64,000 nt of DNA from Chloroflexi bacterium OLB13 (GTDB lineage: Bacteria > Chloroflexota > Anaerolineae > Aggregatilineales > Phototrophicaceae): contig JZRA01000092.1 in the NCBI GenBank assembly GCA_001567485.1, forward strand, positions 124,001-188,000. Reading direction: 5' to 3'. The translations under genes were made by a program, and so were the position numbers. Below are positions 20,219 to 28,282 of the stretch, piece by piece. Under the pieces are notes generated by a model. That model had not been told where the DNA came from. It searched no databases and saw nothing but the letters and a program-made list of their open reading frames with translations. Within the stretch, counting starts at the first letter, position 1; each line of letters opens with the position of its first letter.

Positions 20219-21111
20219 GGCGCGACCTCCACCGTAAGCACCGCCGCGCCTTTGGGTGCGGGCGGAGTGAACAGCAGCGCATCCGATTCCGTACGGCCGT
20301 TCATCGTGCCGCGCACCGTCGACAAATAGCTCAACTGAGTAAGTAAGGGGAACAGGTATGGCGCGGCCGGCTCCATGCCGCCGGTCAGCTGATGCGCGAA
20401 CACGACCCGCGCATGGATCACCTGTGTCCAGAAGTCGTTCAGCACAGCGGACGAAAACGCGAAGGCCGGCCCGCGCTCTGGCGTCAAGACGAGCCGACGC
20501 AGCCTCGCACCCGTCTCTATCGCGGCGCGAAAGGACTCCTCGCTCGCGGTGGTGAACTTGCCGTAGACCGCACGAACCGCGCGGCCAAGATCACGCCAGA
20601 ACTGCTCAAACGGCGGCCGGGAGTACGCATGAGTCACGCGCTGTTCGATCTGCCGGACTCCGCGCCGTTTGTCCGCCGGCTCGCTGTGATGAACGTACAC
20701 CGGGATCGGCAGCGGGTCGAGATAGGTATCGAGCAGCGGGCGCACAACCCCGTCCCAATTCAGCTCCGCGCCGGCGAAACGCGGCAGCGCAAGCGATGGG
20801 ATGGCGAGATCGGGCCAGCGGTCGGCCAGCTTCTGCAGCCCTGCTTCGAGCATATCCGCGGCAGCGGCAGACCGCCAATGCCGCCGAATCGGGAGTGCGA
20901 CGATATCGACGCCGTCCCCACGCAGGTACAACAGCGCTCCCGGCTTCAAGTCACCGACCTCGCACGCCAGTCGATACTGCGCCAACGCGGAAGGAAAAAA
21001 ACGTTTGAAGTCGGCGGCCACCTCGGTGCTGGCCGCGCCTGCCGTGCTGACAGGCATGATCCAGACATCGGCCGGGCTTAAGAACAGGTCAGCATGCAGG
21101 TCAACGAGCAT
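20215..21111 (-). CDS. Divergent macro-domain protein, DarG-like partner
   Basis: A roughly 298-residue protein. Its first 140 residues follow the macro-domain order of DarG antitoxins: DLHADLFLSPADV, a VSTAGAASTEVAADFKRFFP segment, CEVGDLKPG, then LPIRRHWR (about 73-80) where DarG has a PTKxHWR motif, and finally LPRFAGAELNWDGV in place of LGCGLGGLDW. The overall register is convincing, but several ADP-ribose-binding residues are changed, including the catalytic Lys to Arg. The remainder is unrecognised. I choose ATG 21111, which has AGGGG six bases upstream, over GTG 21117, which touches it. It precedes the TIR/DarT-like gene, the usual antitoxin-first order. Confidence 0.7.
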   Translation of the reverse strand: MLVDLHADLFLSPADVWIMPVSTAGAASTEVAADFKRFFPSALAQYRLACEVGDLKPGALLYLRGDGVDIVALPIRRHWRSAAAADMLEAGLQKLADRWPDLAIPSLALPRFAGAELNWDGVVRPLLDTYLDPLPIPVYVHHSEPADKRRGVRQIEQRVTHAYSRPPFEQFWRDLGRAVRAVYGKFTTASEESFRAAIETGARLRRLVLTPERGPAFAFSSAVLNDFWTQVIHARVVFAHQLTGGMEPAAPYLFPLLTQLSYLSTVRGTMNGRTESDALLFTPPAPKGAAVLTVEVAP

Positions 21112-21129
21112 CGTCACCCCCTGCTGAGT

Positions 21130-21158
21130 ATCTTAAAGGAGGTTGCGTCCGGATACAA
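21130..21158 (-). promoter_or_regulatory. Promoter of the macro / TIR-DarT-like gene pair
   Basis: TTGTAT (21158-21153), a 17-base spacer and TAAGAT (21135-21130) lie directly between the upstream gene's terminator and the macro-domain gene. The leader would be only about a dozen bases. This suggests the two-gene unit is transcribed on its own. Confidence 0.45.
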
Positions 21159-21161
21159 CAA

Positions 21162-21195
21162 ATAAGGGCAGGAACCATGCGGCTCTTGCCCTTAT
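21162..21195 (-). terminator. Intrinsic terminator upstream of the macro / TIR unit
   Basis: A perfect 9-base inverted repeat (ATAAGGGCA / TGCCCTTAT), extendable to 12 pairs with one G-U, is followed on the minus strand by TTGTTGT. It ends the gene at 21223-22383 and insulates the macro / TIR unit. Confidence 0.65.
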
Positions 21196-21222
21196 CGTTG
21201 GCGGCTAATGGTTGGCTGAGGC

Positions 21223-22383
21223 TTAACCGGCGGCTTCGGCCGAATCTTCATCTGCCGGCGGGAAACCGAGGCCGGTCGTGAGGTTGAACATACGCGCGAC
21301 CTGCGCCGCATCCGTCACCGCCGCGACAGTCGGCTCGGTCGTCAGCAGATCGACATCGTAGTTGTGTACGCGCACCGTAGCGACGCGCAGGGTATCCCCG
21401 GCGTCGTTGAGCAGCACAGCGACGGCGCTTTGCGGTTCACCTTCAAGCGTGCGATACGCGTAGGAGACAGCAAAACCACTGCCCCCGTTGCGCTCGACCG
21501 CCTCGACCGTGCGAATCTCCGCATCCGGACGCATCGCTGCGACGAATTCGCGCGCGGCATCCTCATCGGCGATCACCGTGCCTGCGACACTTTCAAGATG
21601 CAGCACGCCCTGCCCCGAGCCTTCGATCGTGACCGGCTCACCGGGGCCGCCATCACGCAGCACCCAGTTGTTCGGGTAGCGAACCACCATGTTGTCTTGC
21701 GCGCTGTAATAGCCGTTCCACTGAACCGGCGTGCCCTCATACAGCGCAACCGGCGTGATCGAAGCCTCGGCCTTTGCCAGCAGGTCGAGGAGCAGCGCAC
21801 GCGCGTTGCTCGGCGTGACCACACGCGTAACATAGATCTTGCCATCACCGGTCAGTTTGGCGACGTGACGCGCGAGATAGGTCTGTGAGCGCAGCATCAG
21901 TTCAAAGTCGATCACCACCGCGTTCTGTTCGGTGTCGAGCGTCCGATCAACTTCCTTCCAACTGTTGTAACGGCTCCATCCACGCTGGAGCGTGTTTTCG
22001 TCGTAGCGTGCGCTCAAGTCCTGCAAGTTAGCAGGCGGCTCGGCCGGGAACTCAATATACGTCTCGATGATGCTGAGGGCCGTGTTGTTCTCGAAGTTGA
22101 CCTGAACCTGTGTCCCGTTGTTCGACGGGCGCGTCGGCTCCCATCCATCCGGATAGTTCACCATATACAGGGCGGACGGGTGCAGATACACGTTGTCGAA
22201 CGTAATGGCCGACAAATCCGCTGGCGGAGGCGGAACGGTCGGCTGGGGGGTAGCCGTCGGTTGAATGGCCTGCTGAGAGGCAGTCTGCGGGGCAAGCGCC
22301 GGCAGAATCGCGGTCAGCCCCATCAGGCCCGCCATAACGATCGCAAAAATAGCGTATGTGCGCTGTCTGCGCCGAGTATCCAT
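21223..22383 (-). CDS. Membrane-anchored extracellular protein, two similar domains
   Basis: A 386-residue protein with a single N-terminal hydrophobic anchor (about 10-31), a short Thr/Pro linker (PTATPQPTVPPPP), then two domains with similar openings: YMVNYPDGWEPTRPS near 73 and MVVRYPNNWVLRDGG near 238. The repeated V-Y-P-x-x-W pattern resembles PsbP/DUF1795-like domains found on cell surfaces. No enzyme motif is visible. It is followed by an intrinsic terminator and diverges from a lipoprotein gene. The function is unknown. Confidence 0.75.
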   Translation of the reverse strand: MDTRRRQRTYAIFAIVMAGLMGLTAILPALAPQTASQQAIQPTATPQPTVPPPPADLSAITFDNVYLHPSALYMVNYPDGWEPTRPSNNGTQVQVNFENNTALSIIETYIEFPAEPPANLQDLSARYDENTLQRGWSRYNSWKEVDRTLDTEQNAVVIDFELMLRSQTYLARHVAKLTGDGKIYVTRVVTPSNARALLLDLLAKAEASITPVALYEGTPVQWNGYYSAQDNMVVRYPNNWVLRDGGPGEPVTIEGSGQGVLHLESVAGTVIADEDAAREFVAAMRPDAEIRTVEAVERNGGSGFAVSYAYRTLEGEPQSAVAVLLNDAGDTLRVATVRVHNYDVDLLTTEPTVAAVTDAAQVARMFNLTTGLGFPPADEDSAEAAG

Positions 22384-22538
22384 CGAACGTGGCTCCGGGT
22401 TTGCGTGGAAGGTCTATCAGTCTCTAAACGCGGGCCATGATAGCGGACTTTTCCTCGCGTGTTAAGGTTGTCATCCAGTCTGGCGCATATCCAGTGAAAC
22501 GCTACAATGCAGCGACACGGCAATTTTGAACGGACACG

Positions 22539-23222
22539 ATGAAGATTCTCACGACGCACATCGGGTTGATCGCTGCCGTACTGGCGATGGCAGGATGCGC
22601 CGCATTCGCTGGCGAGGACACGGCGGCGACACTGTCCGCGCATAACGTGACGTCGGCCGCCGAATTGACGACCTTGAGCGATACGATGACCGCCGAAGCA
22701 AGTAAGCTGGTCGACGACGTATCCGCGCTCGCCACAGAATCCGCAGAAGGCGCGGGGGTCAACGCGCAGTTGGTCGCCACGCTTATGCAAATCGTGACCC
22801 CGACGCCGGCGCTGGAAGGTAGTACCTTCGATCCAAGTGCGCTTACCGGCCCGGTCGAAGTCGGGCAGCGCCTGTACGTCTCGACCGGCGCGACGACTAT
22901 GGTGGACTCCGCCACCGGATGCGTGATCGAGCCGCGCGCGCGCTTCGGCCCCGGCGAACCCCGGCTCTACGGTACGTGGGTCGCCTACAACCTGCGCGCA
23001 GGCACGGTTTTTCGTACGCAGTGGTATCGTGATGACGAACTCGTCTTCACTGACGCGTGGACGGCCCCGCGCGATGGGGAACAGCTCTGCATCTGGTTTT
23101 ACGTCACTCCGCAGGATGTCGAGTTTCTTCCGGGCAGATGGCAAATCCGCTTGTTCGCCGACGAAATCAACGCCGCGACACCGATTGAGTTCCTCATTGA
23201 AGGCGATACGATGGAAGGTTAG
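22539..23222 (+). CDS. Lipoprotein of unknown function
   Basis: A 227-residue protein with a clear lipoprotein signal: a hydrophobic stretch ending LAMAGC, so Cys20 would be lipidated. After a helical Ala/Thr-rich segment (about 25-85) there is a compact beta-rich domain (about 100-225) with a [15 protein letters not shown] stretch, reminiscent of immunoglobulin-like or PKD-like surface domains. No family can be named. It is divergent from the gene at 21223-22383 and lies 56 bases before the SH3/stalk gene. Confidence 0.78.
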   Translation: MKILTTHIGLIAAVLAMAGCAAFAGEDTAATLSAHNVTSAAELTTLSDTMTAEASKLVDDVSALATESAEGAGVNAQLVATLMQIVTPTPALEGSTFDPSALTGPVEVGQRLYVSTGATTMVDSATGCVIEPRARFGPGEPRLYGTWVAYNLRAGTVFRTQWYRDDELVFTDAWTAPRDGEQLCIWFYVTPQDVEFLPGRWQIRLFADEINAATPIEFLIEGDTMEG

Positions 23223-23278
23223 CGCCGTGGCGGCCGCTGTGCTACGATCTTGTCGCGCATGTCGTTAAGGAACGTTCT

Positions 23279-25347
23279 GTGAGACTCCGCTGGTTGCTCG
23301 TGGCCTGTCTCGTAGTGCTCGCCGCTATGGCGATGCTGCTGCCGCTCAGCGCCCAAACTCCACCACCGATCACCCCGCTGCCGCAGTCAAGTATCCTGTT
23401 GGTGCAGGACGCTTTCGTGCGCGGCGGCCCGGGCGAGTCCCATATCCCCGTCGGGCAAGTCGTCCCCAGCTCCATATTGATCCCCGTGAGCCGTAATGCA
23501 GACGCGACATGGGTACTGCTGCGTTACAACCGTGGCTTTGGCTGGATTCGCCGCGATCTTGTGCTGTGGGCGGTCGACGTGGACGCGCTGCCGGTCATTG
23601 GCCCGAACCTGACACCGACGATCGAACCGGGGCCGCCAACGGCTACTCTGTTCTTCCCGACCAACACGCCGGAAGGCGATTACGTCCACGTTTCAGCGGT
23701 AAGCGCCTATTTGCGCGCAGGCCCGGGCATCACCTATCTGCGCTTGAGCCAAAAATTTCCCGGCGAGTCGCTTGAGCCAGTGGGCCGCAACGAGGAGTCG
23801 TCGTGGATCATGATCCGCAGTGACGACGGTTTCGCATGGATCCGCGCCGACCTCGCCTATTGGACGACCGACCTCGAGTCGCTGCCCGTTTTGAACGAAA
23901 ACCGTTTGACCCCAACGCTGACTTTCACGCCGTCGAACACGGCGACAGCGACCGATACCCCCACCGATACGCCAACCGCAACGCCGACGTTCACGCCCTC
24001 GGACACCGCGACGGCCACGGCGACACCCACCGACACCCCGACGGATACCCCCACGCCGACCGCCACCGACACGGCTACGGTAACACCGACCGATACCGAC
24101 ACAGCCACAGCGACCTCGACGGCGACCGCTACCGCGACCGACTCGCCGTCTGCCACCCATACGGCGACATCCACCGCGACGGATACACCCACGGACATCC
24201 CGTCGGCAACGGCGACGCCAACCGATACGGCGACTTCAACGCCCGATCAAACCCTCACGGCGGCAGCCTCTATCAGTCGGCGCTGCTGCAAACCGTCTCT
24301 GCGATGCCCACGCTGACGGCGACGCCATCCGCCACGGACACCGCCGCTCCGACCGCTACTGACACCGCTTCATCCACACAAACCTCGACGGCCGAACCGA
24401 CGGCCACGGCGACGCCACCGCCCACCGAGACTGCTGCGCCGACGCAAACGTCGACGGCCGAACCGACGGCGACTGCAAGCGCGACGCCCACCGAACAAGC
24501 GTCATCGACTCCGGCCGAGTTGGCGAGCGAGACGCCGCTTCTAACCACGACCACGGACGTCACACGGACGGCTGAACATGCGCTCTCGGTGGGCGAGACC
24601 CAAACGTCTGCTGCGGCCGCTGTCCTGCCCACGGCATCCGATACGCTTGTCCTATCGAAAACACCGACCGAGCCGCCGCCAACGGCAACCGCGACTCCGT
24701 CCGACGTCCCGCCTTCGCCTACGGTCACTGTGACGGGGCCGCCGGCGGAAACCGACACGCCAACGAATCCTCCATCCACAGCAACCGGCGTGACAACAGA
24801 GAGTGCCACGACGCCAGCGCCATCGGACACCCCGGCCCTGACCGAAATCGCCGCAGTCATCACCGTGACGCCGCAGCCTCCGCGCCCGACCGCCGCGCCG
24901 ACCCCGGCGCCGCCTGCCTCTACCGACTCGGGCGGCGTCCGGCCCGAACTGGTGTTGGCGGGTCTGGGCCTGCTGCTCATTGTCGGCTATTTGTGGCTGT
25001 ACTTGCGGGGGGCGGCTACCGCTCATCGCTATGCCGCGGGTTTCGTCATCGACTCGTGTCCGGTGTGCAAGTCAGGACATCTGCACGTCGAAGCGCGCGT
25101 CGAACGTTCGGTGGGCATTCCCAACACGAAACACGTCGTCCGCTGCGATAACTGCCGTTCCGTGTTACGCGAGGTCGGGCGCGACCGCTGGCGTTATGCG
25201 ATAGATCGCGCCGTCAACCCGCGCATGTACGACCGCCTCAACAACCGCGAGCTGCACGAGGCGACGATCAGGCGCTTGGCCGAGCACAGCCCTGATGATA
25301 TGCCCCCCGGCAGCGAGCCGCCGCGAATCGAGGATGACCCCGGATGA
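23279..25347 (+). CDS. Surface protein: SH3-like repeats, Thr/Pro stalk, membrane helix, zinc ribbon (apparent frameshift)
   Basis: The 5' frame (GTG 23279, AGGA seven bases upstream) gives a signal peptide, two bacterial SH3-like domains ([15 protein letters not shown] and [15 protein letters not shown], each ending GWIRRDL or AWIRADL) and a Thr/Pro/Ala/Asp stalk, then a stop at 24316. From about 24290 the stalk continues in another frame ([17 protein letters not shown]) to 25347. That part carries a transmembrane helix ([19 protein letters not shown]) and a cytoplasmic CPVC...CDNC zinc-ribbon-like domain. Adding one base near 24280-24290 yields one 689-residue protein. Alternatively these are two genes, the second starting at ATG 24304, but that would split the stalk from its anchor. 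It probably anchors in the envelope with the SH3 domains outside. Confidence 0.75.
23920..24540 (+). repeat. Thr-Pro/Ala/Asp-rich low-complexity coding repeat
   Basis: About 600 bases of imperfect six-base-like units (ACN-CCN, GCN-ACN, GAY-ACN) encode a TPT/TDT/ATA stalk. Such linkers are frequent on Chloroflexota surface proteins. The repeats also create long meaningless Val/Gly frames on the opposite strand, and they are a natural place for slippage or consensus errors. Confidence 0.8.
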
Positions 25348-25351
25348 CCCG

Positions 25352-26269
25352 ATGAGCCTGATCGAGTGCGTCCCGAACTTCAGCGAGGGGCGGCGTCCGG
25401 AGGTCGTCACGGCGATTGTGGATGCCATGCGCGTTTCCGGCGTGAGCATCATCGACGTATCCAGCGACGCCGATCATAACCGCACGGTCGTTACGCTGGT
25501 CGGCGACATCGACCCGATCGCTGAGGCGGCGTACCGCGCCGTCAAGGCGGCCGCGGCCCTGATCGACATGCGTCAGCAGTCCGGCGTGCATCCGCGTATC
25601 GGCGCGGCCGACGTCGTGCCGCTGATCCCGCTGCGCGAGGTCTCGTTGGCGGAGTGCGTCAGTACCGCCCGAAAGCTGGGCGCGCGTATCGGCTCTGAAC
25701 TTGGGCTGCCGGTGTTTTTGTATGACGCCGCGGCGCTCCGGCCTGATCGTGTCACGCTGCCGCAGGTGCGCCGCGATCCGTACGAGACGCTTGTCGGGTC
25801 AGTTGGCGCCGATCCCACGCGGACGCCGGACTACGGGCCAAGCGCGCTGGGAAGCGCCGGGGCCGTGGCAGTCGGCGCGCGTGGGCCGCTGATCGCCTTC
25901 AACGCCTATCTGGATACGGACGATCTATCGGTCGCGCAGGCTGTCGCACGCGAGATTCGCGAATCCGGCGGCGGACTGCCACGCGTGCGCGCGCTGGGGC
26001 TGCTGGTGGACGGCGCGGCGCAGGTCTCGATGAACCTGACGGACTTCCGCGTGACCGGCATGTTGTCCGCGCTGGATGCCGTGCGGCAGGCAGCGGCCGC
26101 GCGCGGTCATCGGGTCGAGCGCACGGAACTGGTGGGCCTCGCGCCGCTGAGCGCCCTAGTCGATGCGGCCCTTTCCGCCTTACAATTGCCGTCGGCCGCG
26201 GCCGACCTCATCCTTGAGGCGCGTATCGGCCAAGCGACCGGAGATTATCGTCCTATTCCCTTCGAGTAA
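25352..26269 (+). CDS. ftcD: Glutamate formimidoyltransferase
   Basis: A 305-residue enzyme transferring the formimino group of formimino-glutamate to tetrahydrofolate, linking histidine breakdown to one-carbon metabolism. The N-terminus MSLIECVPNFSEGR and the HPRIGAADVVPLIPL segment are characteristic, and both the N- and C-terminal subdomains of the transferase are present. There is no cyclodeaminase part, so it is the monofunctional form. I start at ATG 25352 because the family begins right before IECVPNFSEG; an in-frame ATG at 25334 is less likely. It follows the zinc-ribbon protein by 4 bases and precedes the M23 lipoprotein by 3. Confidence 0.93.
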   Translation: MSLIECVPNFSEGRRPEVVTAIVDAMRVSGVSIIDVSSDADHNRTVVTLVGDIDPIAEAAYRAVKAAAALIDMRQQSGVHPRIGAADVVPLIPLREVSLAECVSTARKLGARIGSELGLPVFLYDAAALRPDRVTLPQVRRDPYETLVGSVGADPTRTPDYGPSALGSAGAVAVGARGPLIAFNAYLDTDDLSVAQAVAREIRESGGGLPRVRALGLLVDGAAQVSMNLTDFRVTGMLSALDAVRQAAAARGHRVERTELVGLAPLSALVDAALSALQLPSAAADLILEARIGQATGDYRPIPFE

Positions 26270-26272
26270 TTG

Positions 26273-27313
26273 ATGCGTCTTCTCGTAGTCTGTGTCTGCG
26301 TGCTGATACTGGCCGGCTGCCGGCCTGAACAAGCCGCGACGGCGGTGCGTGTCACCATCCCGCCGACCATTCAGGGTGTTGTGCTCGCGACGCCGATCCC
26401 CACCACCAGCGTTCCGCCGACGCCAACCTATACGCCAACCGCGACACCAACCGCGACTCACACGCCCACCGCGACCACGACGCCATCGCGAACGCCGGTT
26501 CCCACGGACACGCTGACCCCATCGCTCACACCCACGCTGGCCCCGGTAGATATGTTCGCGTTTCAACGGCCGTTCACGCGCGATCAGGTCGACTATATCG
26601 ACCGCACGTATCCGTACGGCATGGGCGAGCTGCGCGGCCTGCCGATCCATCACGGCGTGGACATTCAAAACCCGCGCGGCACGCCGATCCTCGCAGTGGC
26701 AGACGGCACGGTGTACTACGCCGGAGAAGACCGGACGCGCCTGTTCGGCCCGATTCCGAATTACTACGGCAATCTCGTTATCTTGCAGCACGACGTCCTA
26801 TCTCTCGACGGCCTGCCGGTCTATACGCTGTACGGCCACATGCAGCGCGTCGACGTCAAGACCGGTGAGCGTGTCGCGGCGGGTGACAAGATCGGCGTGG
26901 TCGGCGGCACCGGCGTCGCGTTCGGCCCGCATCTGCACCTTGAGGTGCGCGTCGGCGATCCCGACAGCTTCGGGTCGTCCCGCAATCCGGACTGGTGGAT
27001 TCTGCCCTATCCCGGCTATGGCATGATCGCCGGACAGGTGCGCAATCCGGATGGCTCCATCCCGGCAGAACTCACCGTGACCGTCAGGCGCGCCGGGCTG
27101 ACCGGCGGTATCCCGCGTTACGCCTACACCTATTCCAACGATCCGCTCATCAACCGTGACCCGGCGTGGCGCGAGGATTTCACGTTGGGCGACCTCGAGG
27201 CCGACGACTACGACGTGATCGTCAGCGAGGCGAACGGGCGCATTCGTTTCCGCAAGACGGTCGTGGTCGAAGCGGGTCACACGACATGGATCGACATTAC
27301 GCTTCGCCCGTAG
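26273..27313 (+). CDS. M23 metallopeptidase lipoprotein
   Basis: A 346-residue protein with a lipoprotein signal ending LILAGC, a Thr/Pro-rich linker (about 40-85) and an M23/LysM-type peptidase domain. The zinc ligands are visible as HHGVDI near residue 125 and HLHLEV near 224, with VYTLYGHM between. Such enzymes cut peptidoglycan cross-links or act as regulators when on the cell surface. A beta-rich tail (about 250-346) is unassigned. ATG 26273 is preferred to the TTG just before it. The gene ends in a 17-base overlap with the convergent neighbour. Confidence 0.88.
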   Translation: MRLLVVCVCVLILAGCRPEQAATAVRVTIPPTIQGVVLATPIPTTSVPPTPTYTPTATPTATHTPTATTTPSRTPVPTDTLTPSLTPTLAPVDMFAFQRPFTRDQVDYIDRTYPYGMGELRGLPIHHGVDIQNPRGTPILAVADGTVYYAGEDRTRLFGPIPNYYGNLVILQHDVLSLDGLPVYTLYGHMQRVDVKTGERVAAGDKIGVVGGTGVAFGPHLHLEVRVGDPDSFGSSRNPDWWILPYPGYGMIAGQVRNPDGSIPAELTVTVRRAGLTGGIPRYAYTYSNDPLINRDPAWREDFTLGDLEADDYDVIVSEANGRIRFRKTVVVEAGHTTWIDITLRP

Positions 27314-28133
27314 GCTTGGTCTGCGGCGTTACTGCGGGCTGTGCGGCGCGCACCATCGCCAGCATACGCGGCGCGTCATGCGCGATCACATCGGCACGGC
27401 TGCGCCAGCGGAACGGCTCTCCGACGCCCCCGTACTCGCACGAGACTGACCACGGCTCGGCCCAGTTCCCGCTTTGTACGTTGTCCAGCGCCCACCCCAG
27501 CAAGTCCCAATCTTCGTCGCGCATCGGCATGTGATCGACGCGCATGCCGTCAGGACTGTAACCGAGACCGGTGATGTGAATTTCGCGCAGACGGTGGACG
27601 GGCAGGCGACTCATGTAGATACGCGGATCAATGCCCCAATGTTCGGCGACGCGGCGCGCGTGGCCGATGTCCAGCAGCAGCCCGACGCCGGATTCCTCGA
27701 TCACCTCGCTGATGAACTCCGGATCGATGCTGATGAGGGATTTGTCATTGTCCGAACGTGCAGGATACGGCACGTTCTCCGCGATGACGGCATCCGGCCC
27801 AAACCGTTCGGAGAGTTGATCGAACGAACGCCGCACGGCGTCCTTGGCGGCAGGCCGGTCGCTTGGCAGCGGATACAGCGCAGACGATGGGCCGATGTGC
27901 GTGTTGACGTATGGGGTTGCCGTTTCCTGACGGAACCGCGCCACACTATCGAGCAGTTCACGCGCGAGCAGCCCCTGCCCCGCCATCAGCTTGAAGTGGA
28001 CATACACCTGCCCGACTGTGCTCGCCTCGGCGATCATATCAGGCCACTCCGGGCATTTGATTCGGTCGACCTCGATATCGCCCGAGCGGATCAGCGCGGC
28101 CATTTCTGGCGAGTAATTGAGGGAGAACAGCAT
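27297..28133 (-). CDS. TIM-barrel protein, DUF692 (MNIO)-like or sugar-isomerase-like
   Basis: A 278-residue protein with the strand-end metal residues of TIM-barrel metalloenzymes: VIAENVPYP (Glu), LLLDIGHARRVAEHWG (Asp, His), LREIHITGLG (His) and VDHMPM (Asp, His). This order fits the DUF692/multinuclear iron oxidase family and also xylose-isomerase-like barrels; I cannot choose firmly. No precursor-peptide gene is beside it. I start at ATG 28133, which has GAGG five bases upstream, not at the earlier ATG 28166, which lacks a ribosome site. It is convergent with the M23 gene. Confidence 0.7.
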   Translation of the reverse strand: MLFSLNYSPEMAALIRSGDIEVDRIKCPEWPDMIAEASTVGQVYVHFKLMAGQGLLARELLDSVARFRQETATPYVNTHIGPSSALYPLPSDRPAAKDAVRRSFDQLSERFGPDAVIAENVPYPARSDNDKSLISIDPEFISEVIEESGVGLLLDIGHARRVAEHWGIDPRIYMSRLPVHRLREIHITGLGYSPDGMRVDHMPMRDEDWDLLGWALDNVQSGNWAEPWSVSCEYGGVGEPFRWRSRADVIAHDAPRMLAMVRAAQPAVTPQTKPTGEA

Positions 28134-28282
28134 AGGCGCCTCGTGGATGTGTACGCATGCCAGCATAGCATACGATATCCGCCGTGACGACGATCATTAG
28201 GCGACGGTTGCCCTTCACACGTTGACAGACCGGCGAGTCAGTTCGTACTCTCAGCGGTAGATAACGACACATAAGGCTGACG

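Noticed and set aside
23836-24290. 5' part of the second-frame open reading frame in the stalk gene
   Set aside because: Its residues before about 24290 (His/Asp/Arg-rich) are the out-of-frame reading of the SH3/stalk region; only the part after the frame change is real.
23920-24540. Repetitive region considered as a CRISPR array or minisatellite
   Set aside because: No constant repeats with unique spacers; the periodicity is three or six bases and in frame with a Thr/Pro stalk.
23693-24980. Minus-strand Val/Gly-rich frames opposite the stalk
   Set aside because: They are the mirror of Thr/Pro repeats (for example GTC/GTG runs) and have no start context or conserved sequence.
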